Shown here piece after piece: positions 32,603 through 41,933 of a stretch of 64,000 nucleotides of DNA; the stretch's first letter is position 1; each line of letters opens with the position of its first letter. Made by a program: the position numbers and the translations under genes. The notes below the pieces were generated by a model. That model worked only from the letters and a program-made list of their open reading frames with translations, was not told the DNA's origin and ran no database searches. Origin of the DNA: Amycolatopsis granulosa (GTDB taxonomy: Bacteria; Actinomycetota; Actinomycetes; Mycobacteriales; Pseudonocardiaceae); assembly GCF_011758745.1 (NCBI RefSeq), contig NZ_JAANOV010000001.1, positions 496,001 through 560,000 of the forward strand, read 5' to 3'.

Positions 32603-33459
32603 CACGCCACCTCCGCCGCCACGAACTCCTGCCGCTGCCTGCCCAGGCCCTCGATCTCGAGCTCCACCACGTCCCCCGGCCGCAGGTACGGGTACTTCCC
32701 GGACAGCGCCACGCCCTGCGGGGTGCCGGTGAGGATCACGTCACCCGGCTCCAGCGCGAGGTAACGGCTCAGGTGCCACACCAGGTGCTCGACGCCGAAG
32801 ATCATGTCCGCCGTGGTGGAGTCCTGGCGCGGCTCGCCGTTGACCCAGCTGCGCAGCCGCAGGTTCGTGTGGTCCACCTCCCCGGCGGGCACCAGCCACG
32901 GCCCGAGCGGGCTGAAGCCCGGTGCGCACTTGCCCTTGCTCCACTGCCCGCCGGACTCGACGAGCTGGTACTGCCGCTCGGAGACGTCGTTGCCGACCAC
33001 GAACCCGGCGACGTGCTCCAGGCTCCGCGACGGCGAGTCGAGGTAGAGGGCGCGCTTGCCGATGACGACGCCCAGCTCGACCTCCCAGTCGGTGCGCTCG
33101 CTGCCCGGTGGGATCGTCACCGGATCGTGCGGCCCCGCGACGGTGCCGGGGGTCTTGAGGAACAGGATCGGCACCTCCGGCGGCGCCGAGCCCGACTCGG
33201 CCGCGTGCTCGGCGTAGTTCATGCCGATGCAGAGGATCGCGCCCGGCCGCGCGATGGGCGCGCCGAGGCGCATCGTGCCGGCGTCCCGCAGTTCCGGCAG
33301 TTCACCCGCCTCGACGGCGGCCCGCGCCGCCGCGACACCGCCCGAGGCGAGGAACGCGCCGTCGACGTCGGCCGTCAGCCCGGTCAGGTCGTAGGTCGTG
33401 CCCCCGGCGACGACAGCGGGACGTTCCTGGCCCACAGGACCGAGGCGGACAAGGTGCAC
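32602..33459 (-). CDS. FAH-family hydrolase, likely 2,4-diketo-3-deoxy-L-fuconate hydrolase
   Basis: This 285-residue fumarylacetoacetate hydrolase-fold protein has '[16 protein letters not shown]' (Asn-Tyr before His), '[14 protein letters not shown]' with the metal-binding Glu residues, '[10 protein letters not shown]' and '[13 protein letters not shown]'. These make the divalent metal site. In the L-fucose pathway the enzyme splits 2,4-diketo-3-deoxy-L-fuconate to pyruvate and L-lactate. The GTG start has GAGGA upstream. It is translationally coupled to the SDR gene and divergent from the L-fuconate dehydratase. Confidence 0.87.
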   Translation of the reverse strand: MHLVRLGPVGQERPAVVAGGTTYDLTGLTADVDGAFLASGGVAAARAAVEAGELPELRDAGTMRLGAPIARPGAILCIGMNYAEHAAESGSAPPEVPILFLKTPGTVAGPHDPVTIPPGSERTDWEVELGVVIGKRALYLDSPSRSLEHVAGFVVGNDVSERQYQLVESGGQWSKGKCAPGFSPLGPWLVPAGEVDHTNLRLRSWVNGEPRQDSTTADMIFGVEHLVWHLSRYLALEPGDVILTGTPQGVALSGKYPYLRPGDVVELEIEGLGRQRQEFVAAEVA

Positions 33460-33554
33460 GGTTCACATCCTCACGGTATTGGTCGGGTCTCTTCTCCCAG
33501 CTCGTCGAGATCGTAGAGCAACTTTGGCGGAAGGCGCGAGCCTTGACGGCGCAG

Positions 33555-33565
33555 ACATCGGATCT
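33555..33565. promoter_or_regulatory. Candidate GntR site in the divergent sugar promoter
   Basis: ACATCGGATCT is the exact reverse complement of the AGATCCGATGT at 30762. It is framed by GCAGAC (33551) and GTCTGC (33571), another inverted pair. It lies between the divergent FAH hydrolase and fuconate dehydratase genes, 41 bases before the latter. Confidence 0.5.
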
Positions 33566-33605
33566 CTATCGTCTGCCTCACCCAGACGTACAAGGGAGTG
33601 GGTCC

Positions 33606-34883
33606 GTGGCACGCATCGTCGCCCTGCACACGCACGACGTCCGGTTCCCGACGTCCCGGACGCTCGACGGGTCGGACGCGATGAACCCGGACCCCGATTA
33701 CTCGGCGGCGTACCTGCGGCTGATCACCGACGCCGGCGACGGCCTGGAGGGCCACGGGTTCGTGTTCACCATCGGCCGCGGCAACGACGTGCAGGTCGCC
33801 GCGCTCCGCGCGCTGGAGGGCCACCTCCTCGGCCGGGACGTCGACGTCCTGCTCGCCGACCTGGGCGGGGTGTGGCGTGAACTGGTGCACGACTCGCAGC
33901 TGCGGTGGCTCGGTCCCGAGAAGGGGATCATGCACATGGCCATCGGCGCGGCCATCACCGCGCTGTGGGACCTGCGCGCCAAGCGCGAGGGCAAACCGTT
34001 GTGGCAGTTGCTGTCCTCGCTCAGCCCGGAGGAGATCGTCGACCTGGTCGACTTCCGGTACCTCAGCGACGCGCTGACCCGGGAGGAGGCACTGGACATC
34101 CTGCGCGCCGCGCAGCCCGGGCGCGCCGAACGGGAGGCCCGGCTGCTCAGCGAGGGCTACCCCGCCTACACCACCACGCCCGGCTGGCTCGGCTACGACG
34201 ACGCCAAGCTGGCCCGGCTGTGCCGCGAGGCGGTGGCCGACGGGTTCGGCCAGATCAAGCTCAAGGTGGGCGCCGACCTCGACGAGGACGTGCGGCGCCT
34301 GCGGATCGCCCGCGAGGTGTGCGGCCCGGACGTGCGCATCGCGGTGGACGCCAACCAGCGCTGGGACGTCGGCGACGCGATCCGGTGGCTGGAGCGGCTG
34401 CGTCCGTTCGACATCGCCTGGATCGAGGAGCCCACCAGCCCGGACGACATCCTCGGCCACGCCGCGATCGCCCGGGCGGTCGCGCCGATCCCGGTCGCCA
34501 CCGGCGAGCACGGCGCCAACCGCGTGCTGTTCAAACAGATGCTGCAGGCGAACGCGTTGTCGGTGCTGCAGCTCGACGCCACCCGGGTCGGCGGCGTCAA
34601 CGAGAACATCGCGATCCTGTTGCTGGCCGCCAAGTTCGGCGTCCGGGTGTGCCCGCACGCCGGCGGGGTGGGCCTGTGCGAGGCGGTGCAGCACCTGGCG
34701 ATGTTCGACTACGTGGCGGTGTCGGGCACGGCCGAGGACCGGATGATCGAGTTCGTGGACCACCTGCACGAGCACTTCGTCACCCCGGTGGAGGTCCACG
34801 ATGGACGGTACTTCGCGCCGAAGGCGCCGGGCGCGGGGACCGAGATGCTCGCCTCGGCGCTCGCGGAGTACGCCCATGGCTAG
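33606..34883 (+). CDS. L-fuconate dehydratase (enolase superfamily)
   Basis: This 425-residue enzyme should dehydrate L-fuconate to 2-keto-3-deoxy-L-fuconate. The opening '[33 protein letters not shown]' is that of L-fuconate dehydratase. The barrel carries IKLKVG (general base Lys region), '[10 protein letters not shown]' and '[10 protein letters not shown]' (metal ligands), '[10 protein letters not shown]', and the terminal 'CPHAGGVGL'. The GTG start is preceded by GGGAG. It heads a seven-gene rightward operon with its end overlapping the next gene by eight bases. Confidence 0.92.
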   Translation: MARIVALHTHDVRFPTSRTLDGSDAMNPDPDYSAAYLRLITDAGDGLEGHGFVFTIGRGNDVQVAALRALEGHLLGRDVDVLLADLGGVWRELVHDSQLRWLGPEKGIMHMAIGAAITALWDLRAKREGKPLWQLLSSLSPEEIVDLVDFRYLSDALTREEALDILRAAQPGRAEREARLLSEGYPAYTTTPGWLGYDDAKLARLCREAVADGFGQIKLKVGADLDEDVRRLRIAREVCGPDVRIAVDANQRWDVGDAIRWLERLRPFDIAWIEEPTSPDDILGHAAIARAVAPIPVATGEHGANRVLFKQMLQANALSVLQLDATRVGGVNENIAILLLAAKFGVRVCPHAGGVGLCEAVQHLAMFDYVAVSGTAEDRMIEFVDHLHEHFVTPVEVHDGRYFAPKAPGAGTEMLASALAEYAHG

Positions 34884-35829
34884 CCTCCCCGGCCCCTTCG
34901 GGTTCGGCGCGGCGAACCTGGGCAACCTCTACGCGCCGATGAGCGACCAGCAGGCGCACGCGATCCTGGCCGCGGCGTGGGACTGCGGCATCCGCTATTT
35001 CGACACCGCGCCGCACTACGGCCTCGGCCTGTCCGAGCGCCGGCTGGGTGCTTTCCTGGCCGGCCGCCCGCGCGCGGAGTTCGTGGTGTCGACCAAGGTC
35101 GGCCGGCTGCTGGTGCCCGATCCGGCCGGCGCGGGCCGGCTGGACGAGGCGAACCAGTTCGCGGTGCCCGCCGACCACCGTCGCGTGTGGGACTTCACCG
35201 CCGCCGGGGTGCGGCGCAGCCTCGAGGAGTCGCTGACCCGGATGGGCCTGGACTCGGTCGACGTGGCCTACCTGCACGACCCGGAGGAGTACGACCTGCA
35301 GCCGGCTCTGGCCACCGGGCTGCCCGCGCTCGCCGCACTGCGCGAGGAGGGCCTGGTGCGGGCGATCGGCGTGGGGTCGAAGTCGGTGGCCGCGCTGGCC
35401 GCCGCGGCCCGGTCCGGCGTGGCCGACGTGCTGATGGTCGCCGGCCGGTTCACCCTGCTCGACCAGTCGGCAGGAGACGACGTGCTGCCCGAGTGCCACG
35501 CCCGCGCCACCGGGGTCGCGGTCGCCAGCGTGTTCAACTCCGGTCTGCTGGCCACCCCGGAGCCGTCCGGGTCGAGCCGCTTCGAATACGCCGCCGCTCC
35601 CGCGGACGTCGTGGTCACCGCGCGCGAGATCGCCGCCGTCTGCGCCGAGTTCGGTGTGGACCTGCCCACCGCCGCGCTGCACTTCCCGCTGCGGGATCCC
35701 GCGGTGCAGGCGGTCGTCGCCGGCGCCGCCACCCCCGGGGAGATCCGGCAGAACGACCGGCGGCTGCGGGCGCACGTGCCCGCCGAACTGTGGACGACGC
35801 TGCGGGACAAGGGGCTGATCCGGGCATGA
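34876..35829 (+). CDS. Aldo/keto reductase, likely L-fucose dehydrogenase
   Basis: This 317-residue AKR has '[21 protein letters not shown]' with the catalytic Asp and Tyr, Lys in '[10 protein letters not shown]' and His in 'VAYLHDPEE'. D-threo-aldose/L-fucose dehydrogenases of this type oxidise L-fucose at C1 to the lactone. It is placed right between the fuconate dehydratase and the lactonase, which suits the first oxidation step. The ATG overlaps the dehydratase end by eight bases and its stop overlaps the next ATG. Confidence 0.87.
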   Translation: MASLPGPFGFGAANLGNLYAPMSDQQAHAILAAAWDCGIRYFDTAPHYGLGLSERRLGAFLAGRPRAEFVVSTKVGRLLVPDPAGAGRLDEANQFAVPADHRRVWDFTAAGVRRSLEESLTRMGLDSVDVAYLHDPEEYDLQPALATGLPALAALREEGLVRAIGVGSKSVAALAAAARSGVADVLMVAGRFTLLDQSAGDDVLPECHARATGVAVASVFNSGLLATPEPSGSSRFEYAAAPADVVVTAREIAAVCAEFGVDLPTAALHFPLRDPAVQAVVAGAATPGEIRQNDRRLRAHVPAELWTTLRDKGLIRA

Positions 35830-36677
35830 GCACCGATTTCGTCGTGGACACCCACCTGCACCTGTGGGACCTCAGCGTCGGCGAGTACGCGTGGCTGCCG
35901 CCGGAGGGACCGCTGCACGCCACCTTCACCGCGGAGCAGGCCCGGTGCGAGCTCGACGCCGCCGGCATCGCCACCGCGGTGCTGGTGCAGGCCGAGGACT
36001 CCGAGACCGACACCGAGTTCATGCTCGCGCAGGCCGGCCGCCACGACTGGATCGCCGGCGTGGTCGGCTGGGTCCGCCTCGACGAGCCGGACACCGCGCG
36101 GCGGCAACTCGACCGCTGGCAACGGCATCCGGCGTTCCGCGGCGTGCGGCACCTCGTGCACGACGATCCACGCGCGGACTTCCTGGAACTGCCCGCGGTG
36201 CGCCGGTCACTCACCGCGCTCGCCGGGCGCGGCCTGCCCTTCGACGTGCCGGACGCCTGGCCCCGGCACCTCGCCCGGGTCGCCGATCTCGCCGCCGCGC
36301 TGCCGGACCTGACGATCGTGATCGACCACCTCGGCAAGCCCCCGGCGGATCCGGCGGAGTTCCGGGACTGGCGGGCGGCGCTGCGGGCGGTCGCCGCGCG
36401 CCCGAACACGGTCGCCAAGGTCTCCGGGCTGCAACGGCCCGGGGAACCACTGACCGTCGCCGCGGCGCGACCGGCCGTCGAGGTCGCGTTCGACGCCTTC
36501 GGCCCGCGGCGGCTGATGTACGGCGGCGACTGGCCCATGACCGTCCCCAGTGGAGGGTACGGGCAAACCTGGGAAACCGTTTCGACACTGTTCGGTGAGC
36601 TGTCCGAGACCGAACGGTCCGATGTGTTGTCCGGTACCGCGAGCGCGGTCTACGGTGTGGCGGAGCGGGTGCGATGA
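35826..36677 (+). CDS. Amidohydrolase-2 family, likely L-fuconolactonase
   Basis: This 283-residue metallohydrolase has the N-terminal metal motif 'VDTHLHLWD' (HxH), 'VRHLVHDDPRADFL', 'IVIDHLGKPPAD' and 'MYGGDWPMTVPS' with the metal Asp. These are standard for L-fuconolactone/L-rhamnono-lactone hydrolases. It should open L-fuconolactone to L-fuconate. The ATG overlaps the AKR stop, and its TGA overlaps the ABC ATPase start. Confidence 0.87.
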   Translation: MSTDFVVDTHLHLWDLSVGEYAWLPPEGPLHATFTAEQARCELDAAGIATAVLVQAEDSETDTEFMLAQAGRHDWIAGVVGWVRLDEPDTARRQLDRWQRHPAFRGVRHLVHDDPRADFLELPAVRRSLTALAGRGLPFDVPDAWPRHLARVADLAAALPDLTIVIDHLGKPPADPAEFRDWRAALRAVAARPNTVAKVSGLQRPGEPLTVAAARPAVEVAFDAFGPRRLMYGGDWPMTVPSGGYGQTWETVSTLFGELSETERSDVLSGTASAVYGVAERVR

Positions 36678-38251
36678 GCGGGGTCGCGACGATGACTGAG
36701 CCACTGCTCGAAGTCGAGGGCGTGAACAAGACCTTCCCCGGTGTCCGTGCGCTGCACGACATGCGGCTGGAGCTGCGTTCCGGCGAAGTGCTCGCACTGG
36801 TCGGTGAGAACGGCGCCGGCAAGTCCACCCTGATGAAGCTGCTGTCGGGCATCCACCGGGCCGACTCCGGGCAGTTCCGGCTGGGCGGTGAGCCCTACCA
36901 GCCGGCCGGTCCGCGGCACGCGCTGGAACTGGGCATCAGCATCATCCACCAGGAGTTCAACCTGGTGCCGCACCTGACGGTCGCCCAGAACATCTTCATC
37001 GGGCGGGAACCCCGGCGCGGCCGGCTGCTGCTGGACGAGCGCAAGCTCAACGCCGGCGCAGCCGAGCTGCTGGACCGGCTGCACCTGCGACTGGACCCCC
37101 GCGCCGTGGTCGGCAGGCTGACGGTGGCCAACCAGCAGATGGTGGAGATCGCGAAGGCGCTGTCCTACGACCCGCGCGTGCTGATCATGGACGAGCCGAC
37201 CGCGGCGCTCAACGACGCCGAGGTGGAAACGCTGCACGAACTGATCCGGCATTTCGTGCGGCCCGGCACCGGCGTCATCTACATCTCGCACCGGATGGAG
37301 GAGATCAAGCGCATCGCCGACCGGGTCACGGTCATCCGCGACGGCGAGTACATCGACACCCTCGACATGGCCACGGCGGCCACCCCGGACATCATCGCGC
37401 TGATGGTGGGCAGGCCCATCGACACCGAGGCCCGGCCGGAGGGGGTGCAGCAGGACCGGGAGGTCGTGCTGCGGGTGACCGGCCTGCGCACCCGCGACCT
37501 GCTCAAGGACGTGTCGTTCGACCTGCGGCACGGGGAGATCCTCGGGTTCGCCGGGCTGATGGGCGCGGGCCGCACCGAGGTCGCCCGCGCCCTCGTCGGC
37601 GCCGACAAGGCGGAGGCCGGCACGGTGACCCTGCACGGCGAACCGGTCCGCATCGCCGGCCCCGCCGACGCCGCCCGCCTGGGGATCGGCTACCTGTCCG
37701 AGGACCGGAAACGGTACGGGCTGCTGCTGGACCAGGACGTCAAGGACAACATCGCGTTGTCCGCGCTGCGTGACCAGTTCACCCGCGGCGGGTTCGTGCG
37801 CGACGGCGCCCTGCGGGCCAAGGCCGAAAGCTACCTCGGCGCGCTGCGCATCAAGACACCGTCACTGGATCAGACCACCAAGAACCTCTCCGGCGGCAAC
37901 CAGCAGAAGGTCGTCATCGCCAAGTGGCTGGCCAAGGACTGCGACATCCTCATCTTCGACGAACCGACCCGCGGGATCGACGTCGGCGCGAAGGAGGAGA
38001 TCTACCAGCTGCTCAACGAGCTAACCGCGCAAGGGAAGTCGATCATCATGATCTCCTCCGAGCTCCCGGAGATCCTGCGCATGTCCCACCGTGTCGTGGT
38101 GATGAGCGAGGGCCGCGTCACCCGCGTGCTCGGCGCCGCCGAGGCGACCCAGGAGAACATCATGCACTTCGCGACCCTGCGGCCGGACGAGAACCCCGCG
38201 GACGCGGCGGAGCTCGGACTCGCCGCCGAAGAGAAGGCAGGACAGGCATGA
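36674..38251 (+). CDS. Sugar ABC importer ATP-binding protein (RbsA/XylG-like)
   Basis: This 525-residue protein contains two fused ABC domains. The first has Walker A GENGAGKST (44-52), signature 'LTVANQQMVEIAKAL' and Walker B 'VLIMDEPTAAL'; the second has a degenerate Walker A (GLMGAGRTEV) but intact LSGGNQQKV and 'LIFDEPTRGID'. This asymmetry is normal for carbohydrate uptake transporter family 2. It powers uptake of a monosaccharide, probably L-fucose. Start and stop are both in four-base overlaps with the neighbours. Confidence 0.93.
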   Translation: MSGVATMTEPLLEVEGVNKTFPGVRALHDMRLELRSGEVLALVGENGAGKSTLMKLLSGIHRADSGQFRLGGEPYQPAGPRHALELGISIIHQEFNLVPHLTVAQNIFIGREPRRGRLLLDERKLNAGAAELLDRLHLRLDPRAVVGRLTVANQQMVEIAKALSYDPRVLIMDEPTAALNDAEVETLHELIRHFVRPGTGVIYISHRMEEIKRIADRVTVIRDGEYIDTLDMATAATPDIIALMVGRPIDTEARPEGVQQDREVVLRVTGLRTRDLLKDVSFDLRHGEILGFAGLMGAGRTEVARALVGADKAEAGTVTLHGEPVRIAGPADAARLGIGYLSEDRKRYGLLLDQDVKDNIALSALRDQFTRGGFVRDGALRAKAESYLGALRIKTPSLDQTTKNLSGGNQQKVVIAKWLAKDCDILIFDEPTRGIDVGAKEEIYQLLNELTAQGKSIIMISSELPEILRMSHRVVVMSEGRVTRVLGAAEATQENIMHFATLRPDENPADAAELGLAAEEKAGQA

Positions 38252-39243
38252 CCACGGTCAAGGCTCCGGTGGCGGAGCGGCGGCAGGCCGGCGGTGTGGC
38301 CGGCGCGATCAAGAGCAGGCTCCAGCAACTGCTGGCGTTCGCGAGCCTCATCGTGATCTACGCGTTCTTCTCGATCGTCAGCCCGTTCTTCTTCTCCTAC
38401 GGCAACTTCATCGCCATCCTGTTCTCCACGGTGGTGATCGGGACGCTCGCGGTCGGCACCACGTTCGTCATCATCACCGGCGGCATCGACCTGTCCATCG
38501 GCACCGGGATGGCGCTGTGCGCGGTCATGTCCGGGGTGTTCATCGTGAACATGGGCCTGCCGCTGGCCGTCGGGGTGCCGCTGGCGATCCTGTTCGGCGG
38601 GCTGATAGGGCTGGTCAACGGGATCAACGTGGCCCTGCTGAAGATCCCGCCGTTCATCGCGACGCTCGCGATGATGCTCGTCGCCGAGGGGCTGGCGCTC
38701 GTGCTGTCGCACAGCACCCCCATCTACTTCAGCAACTCGCCCGGCTACATCGAGATCTCGGCCGGCAACCTGATCCCGAACGTGCCCAACGCGGTGCTGA
38801 TCCTGCTGGTGATCGCGATCATCGCGGGTGTGCTGCTGACCAAGAGCGTGCTCGGCCGCTACACCTACTCCATCGGCAGCAACGAGGAAGCCACCGCGCT
38901 GTCCGGCATCGACGTCCGCCGGTGGAAGCTCGGCATCTACACGTTCGCGGGGCTGTTCATCGGTCTGGCCGGCGTGATGATCTCGGCCCGGCTGGGATCG
39001 GCGCAACCGGCGACCGGCATGGGGTACGAGCTGCAGGCGATCGCCGCCGTCGTCATCGGCGGGACGTCGCTGTCCGGCGGCAAGGGATCGATCCTCGGCA
39101 CCCTGATCGGTGCGCTGATCATCTCGGTGCTCAACAACGGACTGCAGATCATGTCGATCCCGCAGGAGTGGCAGAACGTCATCCTCGGGTGCGTGATCCT
39201 GGTGGCCGTCTACACGGACCGGATCCGGAAACGGGAAGCCTGA
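38248..39243 (+). CDS. Sugar ABC importer permease (RbsC-like)
   Basis: This 331-residue integral membrane protein has about 9-10 helices and the CUT2 permease motifs 'VIITGGIDLSIGTGMALCAVMSG', 'PPFIATLAMMLVAEGLALVL' and 'IAAVVIGGTSLSGGKGSILGTLIGALII'. It forms the transmembrane channel with the RbsA-like ATPase and the RbsB-like lipoprotein. The ATG overlaps the ATPase stop. A leader of about 28 cytoplasmic residues is present. Confidence 0.93.
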   Translation: MTTVKAPVAERRQAGGVAGAIKSRLQQLLAFASLIVIYAFFSIVSPFFFSYGNFIAILFSTVVIGTLAVGTTFVIITGGIDLSIGTGMALCAVMSGVFIVNMGLPLAVGVPLAILFGGLIGLVNGINVALLKIPPFIATLAMMLVAEGLALVLSHSTPIYFSNSPGYIEISAGNLIPNVPNAVLILLVIAIIAGVLLTKSVLGRYTYSIGSNEEATALSGIDVRRWKLGIYTFAGLFIGLAGVMISARLGSAQPATGMGYELQAIAAVVIGGTSLSGGKGSILGTLIGALIISVLNNGLQIMSIPQEWQNVILGCVILVAVYTDRIRKREA

Positions 39244-39264
39244 AAAAGAACAAAGGAGTTCTTG

Positions 39265-40233
39265 ATGAGGACGAAAAGGTTCGCCGCAGCGGCCGCCGCC
39301 GCCCTGCTGGCGCTGACGCTGGCCGCGTGCGGCCAGAGCGGAAACTCCGCCGGCAGCGGCGGGGGCGGCCCGCTCATCTCGATCGTGTCGAAGGGCTTCC
39401 AGCACCAATTCTGGCAGGCCGTGAAGAAGGGCGCCGAGGACGAGGCGGCCGCCAAGGGCGCGCGGACCACCTTCGTCGGGCCGGCCACCGAGAAGGACGT
39501 CGAGCAGCAGGTCAACATGCTCACCAACGAGCTGGCCAAGTCGCCGCAGGCGCTCGGGTTCGCGGCGCTGGACTCGCGGGCCGCGGCGCCGCTGCTGCAG
39601 CAGGCGAAGTCGCAGAACATCCCGGTGATCGCGTTCGACTCCGGTGTGGACAGCGACATCCCGGTCACCACCGTCGCCACGGACAACAAGGCCGCGGCGG
39701 CCGAGGCGGCCAAGCACATGGCGCAGCAGCTCGGCGGGCAGGGCAAGGTCGCGATGGTGGTGCACGACCAGACGAGCCTGTCCGGCAAGGACCGGCGGGA
39801 CGGGTTCCTGGACTGGATGGCGAAGAACGCGCCCGGCATCACGGTGCTGCCGCCCCAGTACGGTGGTGGTGACCAGCTGGAGTCGGCCAACATCACCAAG
39901 TCGATCATCTCGGCCAACCCGGACCTGAAGGGCATCTACGGCTCCAACGAGGGTTCGGCGATCGGTGTGCTCAAGGGTGTGCAGGAGAGCGGGAAGCAGG
40001 GCCTGACGGTGGTCGGGTTCGACTCCGGCAAGGCCCAGATCGACGCGATCAACAGCGGCCTCGAGTTCGGCGCGATCACCCAGGATCCGATGGACATCGG
40101 CCGGCAACTGGTGGACGCCGCGCTGCAGGCGATCAACCACCAGCAGCTGCCCAAGCGGATCGACACCGCGTTCTACTGGTACGACAAGAGCAACATCAAC
40201 GACCCGAAGATCCAGGCGGCGCTCTACCAGTGA
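39265..40233 (+). CDS. Sugar-binding lipoprotein of the ABC importer (RbsB-like)
   Basis: This 322-residue protein has a lipoprotein signal ending in LTLAAC (Cys22). The periplasmic-binding-protein type I fold follows: 'LISIVSKGFQHQFWQAVKKGAEDEA', 'LTNELAKSPQALGFAALD', 'IPVIAFDSGVDSD' and 'GIYGSNEGSAIGVLKGV'. It captures the sugar at the cell surface. AAAGGAG is eight bases before the ATG. It is the last gene of the sugar operon, which a strong hairpin closes right after the stop. Confidence 0.93.
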   Translation: MRTKRFAAAAAAALLALTLAACGQSGNSAGSGGGGPLISIVSKGFQHQFWQAVKKGAEDEAAAKGARTTFVGPATEKDVEQQVNMLTNELAKSPQALGFAALDSRAAAPLLQQAKSQNIPVIAFDSGVDSDIPVTTVATDNKAAAAEAAKHMAQQLGGQGKVAMVVHDQTSLSGKDRRDGFLDWMAKNAPGITVLPPQYGGGDQLESANITKSIISANPDLKGIYGSNEGSAIGVLKGVQESGKQGLTVVGFDSGKAQIDAINSGLEFGAITQDPMDIGRQLVDAALQAINHQQLPKRIDTAFYWYDKSNINDPKIQAALYQ

Positions 40234-40240
40234 CCGTCCG

Positions 40241-40276
40241 GGGCCGGGCCGGGGGACGCGTCCCGCGGCCCGGCCC
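40241..40276 (+). terminator. Terminator of the sugar operon
   Basis: GGGCCGGGCC (40241-40250) pairs with GGCCCGGCCC (40267-40276), and a GGGACGCGTCCC palindrome lies inside, forming a long GC hairpin seven bases after the binding-protein stop. There is no T-run. Confidence 0.75.
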
Positions 40277-40281
40277 GGCGG

Positions 40282-41094
40282 GTGTCTGCTCCGGTGCGGG
40301 TTTCGGCGTGGTGGCGCGGCATCAGCCCGCGCCGCCGCCTGCTGGTGACGCTCGTCGCCGCGGTGGCGGTGGCGGGTCTTCTCGCGGGCGCCCTCGCCGC
40401 CGGCCGGGGTGGTGCGCCGGCCGGTAGCGGGCGGCCGGCGCAGGACGACCCGGGTCCCGTTCTGCTGGTCCCCGGCTACGGTGGCGCGCAGGACGCGCTC
40501 GCCCGGCTCGCCGACCGGATCCGCCAGGCAACCGGGCGGGAGACCGAGGTGCTGACGCTGCCGGACGGCGGCACCGGCGATCTGCTCGCCCAGGTCGCCG
40601 TCCTGGACGCCGCGGCCGCACGGGCCCGCGCCCGCGGGGCGCCGTCGGTCGACGTGATCGGCTATTCGGCCGGCGGGGTGGTCGCCGCCTGGTGGGCGGG
40701 CCAGGGCGGCGGCGAGCACCAGGCGCGCCGCCTCGTGACGCTGGGCGCGCCCCTGCACGGCACCCAGCTCGCGGCGGCCGCCGCCGTGCTCGACCCCGCG
40801 GCGTGCCCGGCCGCGTGCCGGCAGCTCGCCCCGGGCAGCGCGCTGCTGCGGCAGCTGCAGGCGTACCCGGTGCCGGCCGGCCTGCCGTGGCTGTCGGTGT
40901 GGACCGAGCGGGACGAGGTGGTGGTGCCACCCGACTCGGCCCGGATCGACGGCGCGGTGAACGTGCCGCTGCAAGCCGTGTGCCCGGCGGATCCCGCCGC
41001 CCACGGTGACCTGCCCACCGACCCGCAGGTCACCGCGTTCGTCCTGCGCGCGCTGGGCACCGCACCGCTGACCGCGCCGGCGGGCTGCGGCTAG
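40282..41094 (+). CDS. Exported alpha/beta hydrolase (lipase class 2-like)
   Basis: This 270-residue protein has an N-terminal membrane anchor or uncleaved signal (about 20-42), then an alpha/beta hydrolase. 'VLLVPGYGG' is the oxyanion loop, 'VIGYSAGGV' the nucleophile elbow, 'SVWTERDEVV' the Asp, and a His in 'AAHGDLPTDPQV'. The arrangement is that of secreted triacylglycerol lipases of actinomycetes. Two Cys pairs ('ACPAACRQL', 'AVCPAD...AGCG') may form disulfides. The GTG is used; it starts just after the sugar-operon hairpin. The stop overlaps the convergent ABC permease stop. Confidence 0.82.
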   Translation: MSAPVRVSAWWRGISPRRRLLVTLVAAVAVAGLLAGALAAGRGGAPAGSGRPAQDDPGPVLLVPGYGGAQDALARLADRIRQATGRETEVLTLPDGGTGDLLAQVAVLDAAAARARARGAPSVDVIGYSAGGVVAAWWAGQGGGEHQARRLVTLGAPLHGTQLAAAAAVLDPAACPAACRQLAPGSALLRQLQAYPVPAGLPWLSVWTERDEVVVPPDSARIDGAVNVPLQAVCPADPAAHGDLPTDPQVTAFVLRALGTAPLTAPAGCG

Positions 41095-41933
41095 CTGGTG
41101 ATGTCCCGGGTGGCGAAGTTGGCCCAGGCCGCGCCGAAGAACACGACGAGGTAACCGGCTTGCAGCAGCAGTCCCTGGTCGATGTTGCGCCACAGCACCG
41201 GATCGCGGAAGAAGTCGATCCAGGACAGCCAGTAGTGCGTGGGCAGGTACGGCTTGGCCGGGGCGGCCGCGTCCAGGGTCTCCAGCACCGAGCTGGTGAT
41301 CAGCACCGCGAGACCGCCCAGGGCGGCCCCGAGCGCCGAGTCCGTCACCGTGGACAGGAACAGCGTGATCGCGGCGAACCCGAGCATCGACACCACGATG
41401 TAGGCGACCGCGCCGAGCAGCCGCCACCCGAGCGCCGACGAGCTCAGCGCCGTGCCCGACATCGAGATCACCCCGGGTGGCGGCGCACCGCCGCCGGCCA
41501 CGCCGGGCTGCCCGCCGGTGCCGAACAGCAGCACCCCCACGACCAGCGAGGTCACGACGACGAGCGCGATCGCGGCCGTCACGTAGACGGCGACCGCGAC
41601 CAGTTTCGCCACCAGCAGCCGGGTCCGGCCGACCGGCCGGGCGAGCAGGTACCGCAGCGTGCCGCCGGCGGCCTCGCCGGCGACCGCGTCCCCGGCGACG
41701 ACCGCGACGGCGATCGGCAGGAACAGCGGAAGCACCAGCGCGAGCGCGGCGGCCGGGTACAGCGAGCCGTCGGAAACCACCGCGGACAGGAACGCCGCGC
41801 CCTGCCCGGGCGGCGGGGCGAAGTCCGCGGTCGCCAGGAACACCGCGACGATCGCGGGCAGCAGGCACAACAGCCCCACGCTCACCCACATCCGCGGCCG
41901 CAGCACGAGTTTGCGCAGCTCCACCGCGATCAC
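41091..41933 (-). CDS. ABC-2 type exporter permease
   Basis: This 280-residue membrane protein has about six helices with the ABC-2 layout: 'ELRKLVLRPRMWVSVGLLCLLPAIVAVF' first, a long loop, then 'GGTLRYLLARPVGRTRLLVAKLVAVAVYVTAAIALVVVTSLVV'. That cytoplasmic 'GTLRYLLARPVGR' segment contacts the ATPase. It works with the ATPase encoded upstream in the operon (GTGA overlap). The substrate is unknown. Confidence 0.88.
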   Translation of the reverse strand: MIAVELRKLVLRPRMWVSVGLLCLLPAIVAVFLATADFAPPPGQGAAFLSAVVSDGSLYPAAALALVLPLFLPIAVAVVAGDAVAGEAAGGTLRYLLARPVGRTRLLVAKLVAVAVYVTAAIALVVVTSLVVGVLLFGTGGQPGVAGGGAPPPGVISMSGTALSSSALGWRLLGAVAYIVVSMLGFAAITLFLSTVTDSALGAALGGLAVLITSSVLETLDAAAPAKPYLPTHYWLSWIDFFRDPVLWRNIDQGLLLQAGYLVVFFGAAWANFATRDITS

